Assembly (NCBI RefSeq): GCF_001667315.1
Contig: NZ_LZHT01000012.1
Span: forward strand, 1-64,000
DNA: 64,000 nt
Reading direction: 5' to 3'
Source: Mycobacterium sp. 852002-10029_SCH5224772
Lineage (GTDB): Bacteria; Actinomycetota; Actinomycetes; Mycobacteriales; Mycobacteriaceae
Part shown: positions 54,748 through 64,000 of the stretch, one piece after another
Layout: each line of letters begins with the position of its first letter
Position numbering within the stretch: position 1 is the stretch's first letter
Notes under the pieces: generated by a model
The model's input: the letters and a program-made list of their open reading frames with translations, nothing else
Told to the model about the DNA's origin: nothing
The model's database searches: none
Program-made: the position numbers and the translations under genes

Positions 54748-57700
54748 ATGACCGCACCGGGGGCTGCTCGCCCAGAAACCCCGATCGCGGGGCTCGTTGA
54801 ACTGGCGCTCACCGCGCCGACCTTCCAGCAGCTGATCGACAGCGCGGCCGCGTCGCCGGCCGAATTGAACCTGGTGGGTCCAGCCAGCGCACGGCTGTTC
54901 GTCGCCAGTGCGCTCGCGCGGTTGGGCCCTTTGCTGGTAGTCACCGCGACCGGGCGCGAAGCCGACGACCTGACCGCTGAACTGCGCGGCGTCTTCGGCG
55001 ACGCCGTGGCCGTCTTCCCGTCCTGGGAGACGCTGCCGCACGAGCGGCTCTCGCCCGGCGTCGACACCGTCGGCGCGCGGCTGACGGTGCTGCGCCGGCT
55101 GGCCCACCCCGACGACGCGCGCCTGGGTCCGCCCCTGCAGGTGGTGGTGACCGCGGCCCGCTCGCTGCTGCAGCCGATGACGCCGGAGCTGGGCCAAGTC
55201 GAGCCGGTCACGTTGAGCGTCGGCGCGGAAGTCGAATTCGAGGGCGTGATCGCCCGGCTGGTCGAGCTGGCCTACACCCGGGTCGACATGGTCGGCCGGC
55301 GCGGCGAGTTCGCCGTGCGCGGTGGGATTCTCGACGTCTTCCCGCCGACGGCCGAGCACCCGGTGCGCATCGAGTTCTGGGGCGACGAGGTCAGCGAGAT
55401 GCGGATGTTCTCCGTCGCCGATCAGCGTTCGATTCCCGAGATCGAGGTCGACACCCTGATCGCGGTGGCCTGCCGCGAGCTGCTGCTGACCGAAGAGGTG
55501 CGGCAGCGGGCCGCCGAGCTGTCGGCGCGTCACACCACGACCGAGCCCGCCATCACCGGCAGCGTCACCGACATGCTGGCCAAGCTTGCCGAGGGCATCG
55601 CGGTCGACGGCATGGAGGCGCTGCTGCCGGTGCTACGGCCCGGCGAACACGTGCTGCTGACCGACCAACTGGCGCAACGCACCCCGATCCTGCTCTGCGA
55701 CCCGGAGAAGATCCGCACCCGCGCCGCCGACCTGATCAAGACCGGCAGTGAATTCCTCGAAGCCTCCTGGTCGGCGGCGGCCATGGGCACCGACGCTCCC
55801 GTCGACGTCGCGCAATTCGGCGGCTCGGGATTCGCCGAGCTGGACGAGGTGCGGGCCGCGGCCGCCCAGGGCGGGCACCCGTGGTGGACGTTGAGCCAGC
55901 TGTCCGACGAGTCGGCCGTGGAGCTGGAGGTCCGGGCGGCGCCGTCGGCGCGCGGGCATCAGCACGACATCGACGGCATTTTCGCGATGCTGCGCGCGCA
56001 CGTCACGACCGGCGGCTACGCCGTCGTCGTCGCGCCCGGCGCCGGGACCGCGCATCGCGTGGTGGAACGGCTGGCCGAATGCGACACCCCCGCCGCCATG
56101 CTCGATTCCGGCGCCGCACCCAAGCTCGGGGTGGTCGGGGTGCTCAAGGGGCCGCTGCACGACGGCTTGATAATTACGGGTCATCCCGGCCCACACCTCG
56201 TCGTGATCACCGAGACCGATCTGACCGGCAGCCGGGTCGCCGCAGTGGAGGGCAAGCGGCTGGCGGCCAAGCGGCGCAACACCGTTGACCCGTTGGCGCT
56301 CACCGCCGGTGATCTGGTGGTCCACGATCAGCACGGCATCGGCCGGTTCGTGGAGATGGTCGAGCGCACGGTCGGCGGCGCCCGGCGCGAATACCTGGTG
56401 CTCGAATACGCGTCGAGCAAAAGGGGCGGTGGGTCCGACAAGCTTTATGTGCCAATGGATTCGCTGGACCAGCTGTCGCGGTATGTCGGCGGGCAGGCGC
56501 CCGCGCTGAGCAAGCTCGGCGGCAGCGACTGGACCAACACCAAGACCAAGGCGCGCCGCGCGGTACGCGAGATCGCCGGCGAGCTGGTGTCGCTGTACGC
56601 CAAGCGGCAGGCCAGCCCCGGGCACGCGTTCGGGCCGGACACCCCCTGGCAGGCCGAGATGGAAGACGCATTCGGGTACACCGAGACGGTCGACCAGCTG
56701 ACCGCGATCACCGAGGTCAAGGGGGATATGGAAAAGCCGATCCCGATGGACCGGGTGATCTGCGGGGACGTCGGCTACGGCAAGACCGAGATCGCGGTGC
56801 GGGCGGCGTTCAAGGCGGTCCAGGACGGCAAGCAGGTGGCCGTGCTGGTGCCCACCACGCTGCTGGCCGACCAGCATCTGCAGACCTTCACCGACCGGAT
56901 GACGGGGTTCCCGGTGACCGTCAAGGGCCTGTCCCGGTTCACCGATTCCACCGAATCTCGCGCCGTGATCGAGGGCCTGGCTGACGGATCGGTGGATGTC
57001 GTGATCGGCACGCACCGCCTGTTGCAGACCGGGGTGCGCTGGAAGGACCTCGGCCTGGTCGTGGTGGACGAGGAGCAGCGGTTCGGCGTCGAGCACAAGG
57101 AGCACATCAAGTCGCTGCGCACCCACGTCGACGTGCTGACCATGAGCGCCACCCCCATCCCGCGCACGCTGGAGATGAGCCTGGCCGGGATCCGCGAGAT
57201 GTCGACGATCCTGACGCCGCCCGAGGAACGCTATCCGGTGCTGACCTACGTCGGCCCGCACGACGACAAGCAGGTCGCGGCCGCCTTGCGGCGCGAGTTG
57301 CTGCGCGACGGCCAGGTCTTTTACGTGCACAACCGGGTGAGCTCGATCGACCGGACGGCGGCCCGGATCCGGGATCTGGTCCCCGAGGCGCGGGTGGTCG
57401 TTGCGCACGGGCAGATGCCCGAGGAACGGCTGGAACGCACGGTGCAGGGGTTCTGGAATCGCGAATACGACATCCTGGTGTGCACCACGATCGTGGAGAC
57501 CGGGCTGGACATCTCCAACGCCAACACGCTGATCGTCGAGCGCGCCGACACCTTCGGCCTGTCGCAGCTGCACCAGCTGCGCGGCCGGGTCGGCCGCAGC
57601 CGGGAGCGCGGCTACGCCTACTTCCTGTATCCGCCGCACTCGCCGCTGACCGAGACGGCCTACGACCGGCTGGCCACCATCGCGCAGAACAACGAGCTGG

Positions 57701-58407
57701 GCGCGGGCATGGCGGTCGCGATGAAGGACCTCGAAATTCGCGGCGCCGGCAATGTGCTCGGCGTCGAGCAGTCCGGGCACGTCGCCGGCGTCGGCTTCGA
57801 CCTGTACGTCCGGTTGGTGGGTGAGGCCGTCGAGGCCTACCGGGCGGCCGCCGACGGCCACACCGTCACCACCGCCGAGGAACCCAAGGACGTGCGGATC
57901 GACCTGCCGGTCGATGCGCACCTGCCGCCGGACTACATCGCCAGCGACCGGCTGCGGCTGGAGGCGTACCGCCGGCTGGCCGCCGCGGCCTCCGACGGCG
58001 AGATCGACGCGGTGGTCGAGGAACTCGTCGACCGCTACGGGGCGCTGCCCGAGCCGGCCCTGCGGCTGGTGGCGGTGGCGCGGCTGCGGCTGCTGTGCCG
58101 CGGTGCGGGCATCATCGAGGTGTCGGCGCCGTCGGCGGCCACCGTGCGGCTCTCGCCGATGACGCTGCCGGATTCGGCCCAGGTGCGGCTCAAACGGATG
58201 TATCCGGCGGCGAGCTACCGGGCCACGACCTCCACCGTGCAGGTTCCCATCCCACGCGCCGGCGGCGTGGGCGCGCCGCGGCTCCGCGATGTCGAGTTGG
58301 TGCAGATGGTGGCCAACCTGGTGACCGCACTGCAGGGGCAGCCGCAGGTAGACCTTGGTATAACGAGTTCAGCTGCAGCGGTGTCCGGTGAGGAGCGACA
58401 AGCATGA
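54748..58407 (+). CDS. mfd: Transcription-repair coupling factor
   Basis: A 1219-aa SF2 translocase from ATG 54748 (ATG 54736 is possible; M. tuberculosis Mfd begins MTAPG). The UvrB-homology module is N-terminal (about residues 1-340, with [15 protein letters not shown] and [17 protein letters not shown]). The RNA-polymerase interaction domain is at about 490-560 ([16 protein letters not shown]). RecG-like helicase motifs follow: Walker [35 protein letters not shown] and the TRG region. The TRCF C-terminal domain ends the protein. It removes stalled RNA polymerase and recruits UvrA to lesions. Its last bases overlap mazG (ATGA). Confidence 0.97.
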   Translation: MTAPGAARPETPIAGLVELALTAPTFQQLIDSAAASPAELNLVGPASARLFVASALARLGPLLVVTATGREADDLTAELRGVFGDAVAVFPSWETLPHERLSPGVDTVGARLTVLRRLAHPDDARLGPPLQVVVTAARSLLQPMTPELGQVEPVTLSVGAEVEFEGVIARLVELAYTRVDMVGRRGEFAVRGGILDVFPPTAEHPVRIEFWGDEVSEMRMFSVADQRSIPEIEVDTLIAVACRELLLTEEVRQRAAELSARHTTTEPAITGSVTDMLAKLAEGIAVDGMEALLPVLRPGEHVLLTDQLAQRTPILLCDPEKIRTRAADLIKTGSEFLEASWSAAAMGTDAPVDVAQFGGSGFAELDEVRAAAAQGGHPWWTLSQLSDESAVELEVRAAPSARGHQHDIDGIFAMLRAHVTTGGYAVVVAPGAGTAHRVVERLAECDTPAAMLDSGAAPKLGVVGVLKGPLHDGLIITGHPGPHLVVITETDLTGSRVAAVEGKRLAAKRRNTVDPLALTAGDLVVHDQHGIGRFVEMVERTVGGARREYLVLEYASSKRGGGSDKLYVPMDSLDQLSRYVGGQAPALSKLGGSDWTNTKTKARRAVREIAGELVSLYAKRQASPGHAFGPDTPWQAEMEDAFGYTETVDQLTAITEVKGDMEKPIPMDRVICGDVGYGKTEIAVRAAFKAVQDGKQVAVLVPTTLLADQHLQTFTDRMTGFPVTVKGLSRFTDSTESRAVIEGLADGSVDVVIGTHRLLQTGVRWKDLGLVVVDEEQRFGVEHKEHIKSLRTHVDVLTMSATPIPRTLEMSLAGIREMSTILTPPEERYPVLTYVGPHDDKQVAAALRRELLRDGQVFYVHNRVSSIDRTAARIRDLVPEARVVVAHGQMPEERLERTVQGFWNREYDILVCTTIVETGLDISNANTLIVERADTFGLSQLHQLRGRVGRSRERGYAYFLYPPHSPLTETAYDRLATIAQNNELGAGMAVAMKDLEIRGAGNVLGVEQSGHVAGVGFDLYVRLVGEAVEAYRAAADGHTVTTAEEPKDVRIDLPVDAHLPPDYIASDRLRLEAYRRLAAAASDGEIDAVVEELVDRYGALPEPALRLVAVARLRLLCRGAGIIEVSAPSAATVRLSPMTLPDSAQVRLKRMYPAASYRATTSTVQVPIPRAGGVGAPRLRDVELVQMVANLVTALQGQPQVDLGITSSAAAVSGEERQA

Positions 58408-59456
58408 TCCGCGCCGGCGACGATATGGCGCGCAGCGACACAAAGGACGAGGAGGAGCGGCGCTTGATCGTGGTCTTGTTCGACCCCCGCCGCCCGTCGC
58501 TGGTGCCCATCGAAGCAATCGAGCATCTCGCCGGCGAGGTGCAGTACACCGAGGAGATGCCCGTCGCGGTGCCCTGGTCGCTGTCGGCGGCGCGGCCGGT
58601 GCACTCCGGTGAGGACGCGCCGGTGCTGCTGTCGTCCGACCCCGACCACCCGGCCGTGACCGCCCGGTTGGCGGCCGGGGCCCGGCTGATCTCGGCGCCC
58701 GAGACGCCGCGCGGCGAACGGCTGGTCGACGCGGTGGCGATGATGGACAAATTGCGCACCGCCGGGCCGTGGGAAAGTGAGCAAACCCACGACTCGCTGC
58801 GCAGGTTTTTGCTGGAGGAGACCTACGAGCTGCTCGACGCCGTGGGCAGCGGCAACGCCGACCAGCTGCGCGACGAACTCGGCGATGTGCTGCTGCAAGT
58901 CCTCTTCCACGCGCGCATCGCCGAGGACGCGCCGCAGTCCGCTTTCACCATCGACGACGTCGCCGCCGCCCTGATGCGCAAACTCGGCAACCGGGTACCG
59001 GGGGTTCTTGCCGGGCAATCCATTTCGCTCGAAGAGCAGTTGGCCCAGTGGGAGGAGCGTAAGGCCGCCGAAAAGCCGCGCAAATCGGCGATGGACGACG
59101 TGCACACGGGCCAGCCCGCATTGGCGCTCGCCCAGAAGGTGATTCAGCGCGCCGACAAAGCCGGCCTGCCCGCCGACCTGATCCCCGACGCGATCACCTC
59201 GATCTGCGCGTCGGCCGATGTCGATGCCGAAAGCGCCCTGCGCACAGCGGTTCTGGAGTTTGTCGACACCGTTCGGGGCGCGGAGCGGGCGATCGCCACG
59301 GCGCGCCGCGGGGGCGGCGTCCCGGAGGAGTTCGACGTTTCCCCGCTCGGCGAAGTCTCCGAACAGGAGTGGCGGGAGCACTGGCCGATGGGTGACTCGG
59401 AGGCCGAGCCGGCCGCCGAGGAGGTCACCGCCGACACCGAGGCCGACGAGGCCTGA
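58404..59456 (+). CDS. mazG: Nucleoside triphosphate pyrophosphohydrolase MazG
   Basis: A 350-aa protein whose ATG overlaps the mfd stop. The N-terminal part (about residues 1-105) is a mycobacteria-specific extension. The MazG domain (about 110-230) has the metal-binding [10 protein letters not shown] and [14 protein letters not shown] (ExxE-x12-ExxD pattern), and a C-terminal helical part is followed by an acidic tail. It hydrolyses non-canonical NTPs such as oxidised pyrimidine nucleotides to monophosphates, which protects against mutation. M. tuberculosis MazG (Rv1021) is 325 aa. Confidence 0.93.
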   Translation: MIRAGDDMARSDTKDEEERRLIVVLFDPRRPSLVPIEAIEHLAGEVQYTEEMPVAVPWSLSAARPVHSGEDAPVLLSSDPDHPAVTARLAAGARLISAPETPRGERLVDAVAMMDKLRTAGPWESEQTHDSLRRFLLEETYELLDAVGSGNADQLRDELGDVLLQVLFHARIAEDAPQSAFTIDDVAAALMRKLGNRVPGVLAGQSISLEEQLAQWEERKAAEKPRKSAMDDVHTGQPALALAQKVIQRADKAGLPADLIPDAITSICASADVDAESALRTAVLEFVDTVRGAERAIATARRGGGVPEEFDVSPLGEVSEQEWREHWPMGDSEAEPAAEEVTADTEADEA

Positions 59457-59483
59457 GCGGGCGACGCCGCCTTGATTGCAGCG

Positions 59484-59642
59484 ATGCCGCGGATTATTTA
59501 CCGCCACCCCGCATCGGTGGGAGCGAGCGCCGCTGTGTTTGCCGGATTTGTCGTCGGCCGCTCGGTACTATCGCCGACGAGGTTGCGAATCTCCGTGGTC
59601 GGCGGTGGTCTGACCGCGCTAGCCAAGGCGACCGTCAGCTAA
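59484..59642 (+). CDS. Possible small hydrophobic protein (52 aa)
   Basis: ATG 59484 opens a 52-codon frame reading MPRIIYRHPASVGASAAVFA at the start, with two hydrophobic stretches (SAAVFAGFVVG, ISVVGGGLTALA). It lies in a 315-bp gap between mazG and lpqU and ends inside a palindrome. The composition is protein-like, with no rare run of Arg or Pro shadows, but the ribosome site is weak and I know no family. It could be a small membrane protein or chance. Confidence 0.4.
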   Translation: MPRIIYRHPASVGASAAVFAGFVVGRSVLSPTRLRISVVGGGLTALAKATVS

Positions 59643-59656
59643 TCGGTGATTAGCTG
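59636..59656. terminator. Perfect 9-bp inverted repeat upstream of lpqU
   Basis: CAGCTAATC-GGT-GATTAGCTG forms a 9-bp stem with a 3-nt loop, overlapping the end of the possible small ORF. No U-tract follows, so terminator and operator readings are both open. The remainder of the gap to 59771 shows nothing else. Confidence 0.45.
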
Positions 59657-59771
59657 AAACCGGCAGAACGTCGGTGCGCCGAGGCCCGACGCAACCGTGC
59701 AGTCCACCGACGCATGCCACGATGGTGTGGCGGAAGTTAATGCAGGCGAGTTTAGGGGAGCTCAGGAAAGC

Positions 59772-61843
<2,072 letters not shown>

Positions 61844-61844
61844 C

Positions 61845-62531
61845 TTGCCCGGCAAGCCGGATCCGAAGCGGCGTTCCCCGGCCTCGCGCCCGGGGAAGGC
61901 CGGCGATCCGGTTCGGCGCCGTCGCTCGGCCAAGCCGTCCTCGAAGCCGTCTGCGAGGACATCGCCCACGGCGAACCACACCGGCCGCAACTCCACCCAG
62001 CAAGAGCACGTCGTCGAACCGATCACCCGGCAGGCCGCCGAATCGGTCGAGCTGCGCTCCGAGCAACGGCTTGGTTTCACCGCGCGGCGCGCGGCGGTGC
62101 TGGCCGCGGTGATCTGCGTGCTGACGCTGACCATCGCCGGACCGGTGCGCACCTATTTCGCCCAGCGCACCGAGATGAATCAGCTGGCCGCCAGCGAGGC
62201 CGCGCTGCGCCGTCAGATCGCGGACTTGGAGCAGCGAAAGACCAAACTCGGTGACCCGGCCTACATTGCGGCGCAGGCCCGTGAGCGGCTCGGCTTCGTG
62301 AAGCCGGGGGATATCCCGTTCCAGGTTCAGCTGCCACCGTCGGCGGCCGAGCCCACCCAGCCGGGATCCCCGTCGGCGAAACCGGTGAACAACGATCCGT
62401 GGTACACGTCGCTGTGGCACACCATCGCCGACGCGCCGCACCTGCCGCCGGCCAACCCGCCGCCCCCCGAAGTCCCGCCGCCGGCCGAGCCGGGTCCGCC
62501 CGCACCGAATCCCACGGGTCCCGGTGGTTGA
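61845..62531 (+). CDS. DivIC/FtsB-family septum formation protein (Rv1024-like)
   Basis: A 228-aa bitopic membrane protein. TTG 61845, with GGAGG 9 nt upstream inside the eno end, is the best start. The N-terminal cytoplasmic tail (about residues 1-85) is long, basic and disordered. One membrane helix (about 88-110, AAVLAAVICVLTLTIAGPV) is followed by a coiled coil (about 113-150, NQLAASEAALRRQIADLEQRK) and the FtsB/DivIC sequence DPAYIAAQARERLGFVKPGD. The C-terminal end is Pro-rich. FtsB-type proteins bridge FtsQ and FtsL in the divisome. It overlaps the next gene by 8 bp. Confidence 0.92.
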   Translation: MPGKPDPKRRSPASRPGKAGDPVRRRRSAKPSSKPSARTSPTANHTGRNSTQQEHVVEPITRQAAESVELRSEQRLGFTARRAAVLAAVICVLTLTIAGPVRTYFAQRTEMNQLAASEAALRRQIADLEQRKTKLGDPAYIAAQARERLGFVKPGDIPFQVQLPPSAAEPTQPGSPSAKPVNNDPWYTSLWHTIADAPHLPPANPPPPEVPPPAEPGPPAPNPTGPGG

Positions 62532-63012
62532 TCGTGCCGACCTGGAGGCGGTGGCCCGCCAGCTCGGGCGTGAGCCGCGCGGGGTACTCGAAATCGCCTA
62601 CCGGTGTCCTAACGGTGAACCCGGCGTCGTGAAGTCGGCGCCGAAATTGCCTGACGGCACGCCATTTCCGACGCTGTACTACCTGACGCATCCGACGCTG
62701 ACGGCGGCCGCGAGCAGGCTCGAGACGACGGGATTGATGCGCGAGATGACCGAGCGCCTGGGACAGGACGCGGAGCTGGCGGCCACGTACCGGCGCGCGC
62801 ACGAGTCGTATTTGGCCGAGCGTGACGCGATCGAATCGCTGGGCACCACGTTCACCGGCGGGGGGATGCCCGACCGGGTCAAGTGCCTGCACGTGCTGAT
62901 CGCCCATTCACTGGCCAAGGGGCCGAACGTGAATCCGTTCGGCGACGAGGCGCTGGCGATCCTGGCCGGCGAGCCCGCGATGGCGGGCGTTTTGGTGGAG
63001 GGCCAATGGTGA
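62524..63012 (+). CDS. DUF501-family conserved protein (Rv1025-like)
   Basis: A 162-aa actinobacterial protein of unknown function from GTG 62524, overlapping the FtsB-like gene. The conserved DUF501 features are RGVLEIAYRCPNGEPGVV, FPTLYYLTHPTL and the C-terminal MPDRVKCLHVLIAHSLAKGP, with CxxxxH-like residues that may bind a metal. It is always between the FtsB-like gene and the Ppx/GppA gene in mycobacteria, as here, and overlaps the latter by 7 bp. No signal peptide or membrane helix. Confidence 0.9.
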   Translation: MVDRADLEAVARQLGREPRGVLEIAYRCPNGEPGVVKSAPKLPDGTPFPTLYYLTHPTLTAAASRLETTGLMREMTERLGQDAELAATYRRAHESYLAERDAIESLGTTFTGGGMPDRVKCLHVLIAHSLAKGPNVNPFGDEALAILAGEPAMAGVLVEGQW

Positions 63013-63956
63013 ACGGCAGGCTCGCGGGAATCGACTGCGGTACCAACTCAATTCGATTGCTGATCGCCGACCTCGACGGGGGAGGGCGGCTGCACGACGT
63101 GCATCGGGAGACGCGGATCGTGCGGCTGGGGCAGGGCGTCGACGCGACGGGTGAGTTCGCGCCGGAGGCGATAGCCCGCACCAGGGCCGCGCTGGCGGAC
63201 TACACCGCGCTGCTGAAAGAGCACGGGGTCGAGCGGGTGCGGATGGTGGCCACGTCGGCCGCCCGCGATGTCGCCAACCGTGATGACTTCTTCGCGATGA
63301 CGGCCGACGTACTGGGGGCGGTGCTGCCCGGTGCGGTGGCCGAGGTGATCAGCGGCGCCGAAGAAGCCGCGCTGTCGTTCCGCGGGGCGGTTGGTGAATT
63401 AGACAGTGCGGCCGGGCCTTTCGTCGTCGTCGACCTGGGTGGGGGCTCCACGGAGATCGTGGTGGGCGGTGATGCGGTTGTGTCCAGCTACTCGGCCGAC
63501 ATCGGCTGTGTCCGGCTGACCGAGCGGTGCCTGCGTTCGGATCCGCCGACGCCCGCGGAGGTTGCCGCGGCCCGGCAGGTGGTGCGCGAGCGGCTCGAGG
63601 TGGCGCTGGGCGTGGTGCCCGTCGAGGACGCGCGGACCTGGGTCGGATTGGCCGGAACGATGACCACGTTGTCCGCGCTGGCGCACAATCTGCCGGCGTA
63701 TGACTCTGCGGCCATTCATCTTTCGCGCGTTGCCGGCGCGGACCTGATGGCAGTGTGTGAACGGCTGATCACGATGACGCGCGCCGAGCGCGCGGTGCTG
63801 CCGCCGATGCACGCGGGGCGGGCCGACGTGATCGGCGGGGGCGCGATCGTGGTGGAGGAGCTGGCGCGCGAGCTGCGCGCCCGTGCGGGCATCGAGGAAT
63901 TGACGGTGAGCGAGCACGACATCCTGGACGGCATCGTGCTGTCGATCGCTGAGTAA
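63006..63956 (+). CDS. ppx2: Exopolyphosphatase / Ppx-GppA family phosphatase (Rv1026-like)
   Basis: A 316-aa ASKHA-fold enzyme from ATG 63006, overlapping the DUF501 gene. The nucleotide/phosphate loops are GIDCGTNSIRLLIAD (N-terminus), VISGAEEAALSFRG (catalytic Glu) and FVVVDLGGGSTEIVVGG. Family members hydrolyse polyphosphate or pppGpp, linking phosphate storage to the stringent response. M. tuberculosis Rv1026 (319 aa) has been described as a polyphosphatase. The 44 bp after the stop contain no gene start that I can identify. Confidence 0.92.
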   Translation: MVNGRLAGIDCGTNSIRLLIADLDGGGRLHDVHRETRIVRLGQGVDATGEFAPEAIARTRAALADYTALLKEHGVERVRMVATSAARDVANRDDFFAMTADVLGAVLPGAVAEVISGAEEAALSFRGAVGELDSAAGPFVVVDLGGGSTEIVVGGDAVVSSYSADIGCVRLTERCLRSDPPTPAEVAAARQVVRERLEVALGVVPVEDARTWVGLAGTMTTLSALAHNLPAYDSAAIHLSRVAGADLMAVCERLITMTRAERAVLPPMHAGRADVIGGGAIVVEELARELRARAGIEELTVSEHDILDGIVLSIAE

Positions 63957-64000
63957 GTCGGTAAGTCACATCCGCCTCACCAGTCTCGAGGAAAGTGGGC

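Noticed and set aside
55633..57921. 762-aa minus-strand frame inside mfd
   Set aside because: Fully antisense to conserved Mfd helicase motifs; a typical high-G+C shadow frame.

Overview
The window is chromosomal DNA of a slow-growing, probably non-tuberculous Mycobacterium. It is very G+C-rich with many GTG starts, and it carries a PPE gene, rpfB, mycobacterial lipoproteins (LpqT, LpqU) and an F420-dependent nitroreductase-like gene. The right half keeps the M. tuberculosis gene order from Rv1007c to Rv1026: metS, tatD, rpfB, ksgA, ispE, pks16, pth, rplY, lpqT, prsA, glmU, tRNA-Gln, Rv1019, mfd, mazG, lpqU, eno, Rv1024, Rv1025, ppx. The left edge holds the start of pabB (Rv1005c). These assignments rest on recalled family sequences and synteny; no database search was run. 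The species cannot be named.

Region 1 (1-2600): the 5' end of pabB, a tandem 55-bp repeat, and a two-gene operon encoding a FAD/NAD(P) oxidoreductase and an ECF41-type sigma factor. A good match to an ECF41 autoregulated promoter lies upstream.

Region 2 (2.8-26.2 kb): a large accessory locus inserted between pabB and metS. It begins with two paralogous secreted lipoproteins flanking a GAF-GGDEF-EAL cyclic-di-GMP enzyme and an FkbM methyltransferase. A nearly complete Wzx/Wzy-type exopolysaccharide (EPS) assembly set follows: chain-length/BY-kinase-like protein, Wzy polymerase, glycosyltransferases, PssD/PssE (Alg14/Alg13-like) pair, Wzx flippase, WbaP-like priming transferase and an RmlC-like protein. 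Sugar redox enzymes are also present (aldo/keto reductase, GMC oxidoreductase, Gfo/Idh/MocA). The expected flow is priming by WbaP, extension by the glycosyltransferases, flipping by Wzx, polymerisation by Wzy under Wzz/kinase control, and possible tuning by cyclic di-GMP and the lipoproteins.

Region 3 (26.2-33.8 kb): a PPE gene with an unrecognised 88-aa partner, two tandem ArpA/ScbR-like TetR regulators with operator-like inverted repeats, a BcsB-like membrane-anchored protein, a PAS protein, and a TetR/DUF1772/nitroreductase group with a textbook promoter-operator.

Region 4 (33.8-64 kb): the conserved core listed above. It is interrupted by two insertions relative to M. tuberculosis. One (42.8-48.5 kb) is an SDR-P450 operon divergent from a very large cyclase/NB-ARC/LuxR regulator. 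The other is a second diaminopimelate-decarboxylase-like gene beside mfd. An ArsC-family gene also lies between lpqT and prsA. The core genes serve peptidoglycan precursors and remodelling (glmU, rpfB, lpqU), isoprenoids (ispE), ribosome maturation and translation (ksgA, metS, pth, rplY), nucleotide supply and sanitation (prsA, mazG), DNA repair (mfd), glycolysis (eno) and division (Rv1024).

No transposase, integrase, rRNA or CRISPR array was recognised.
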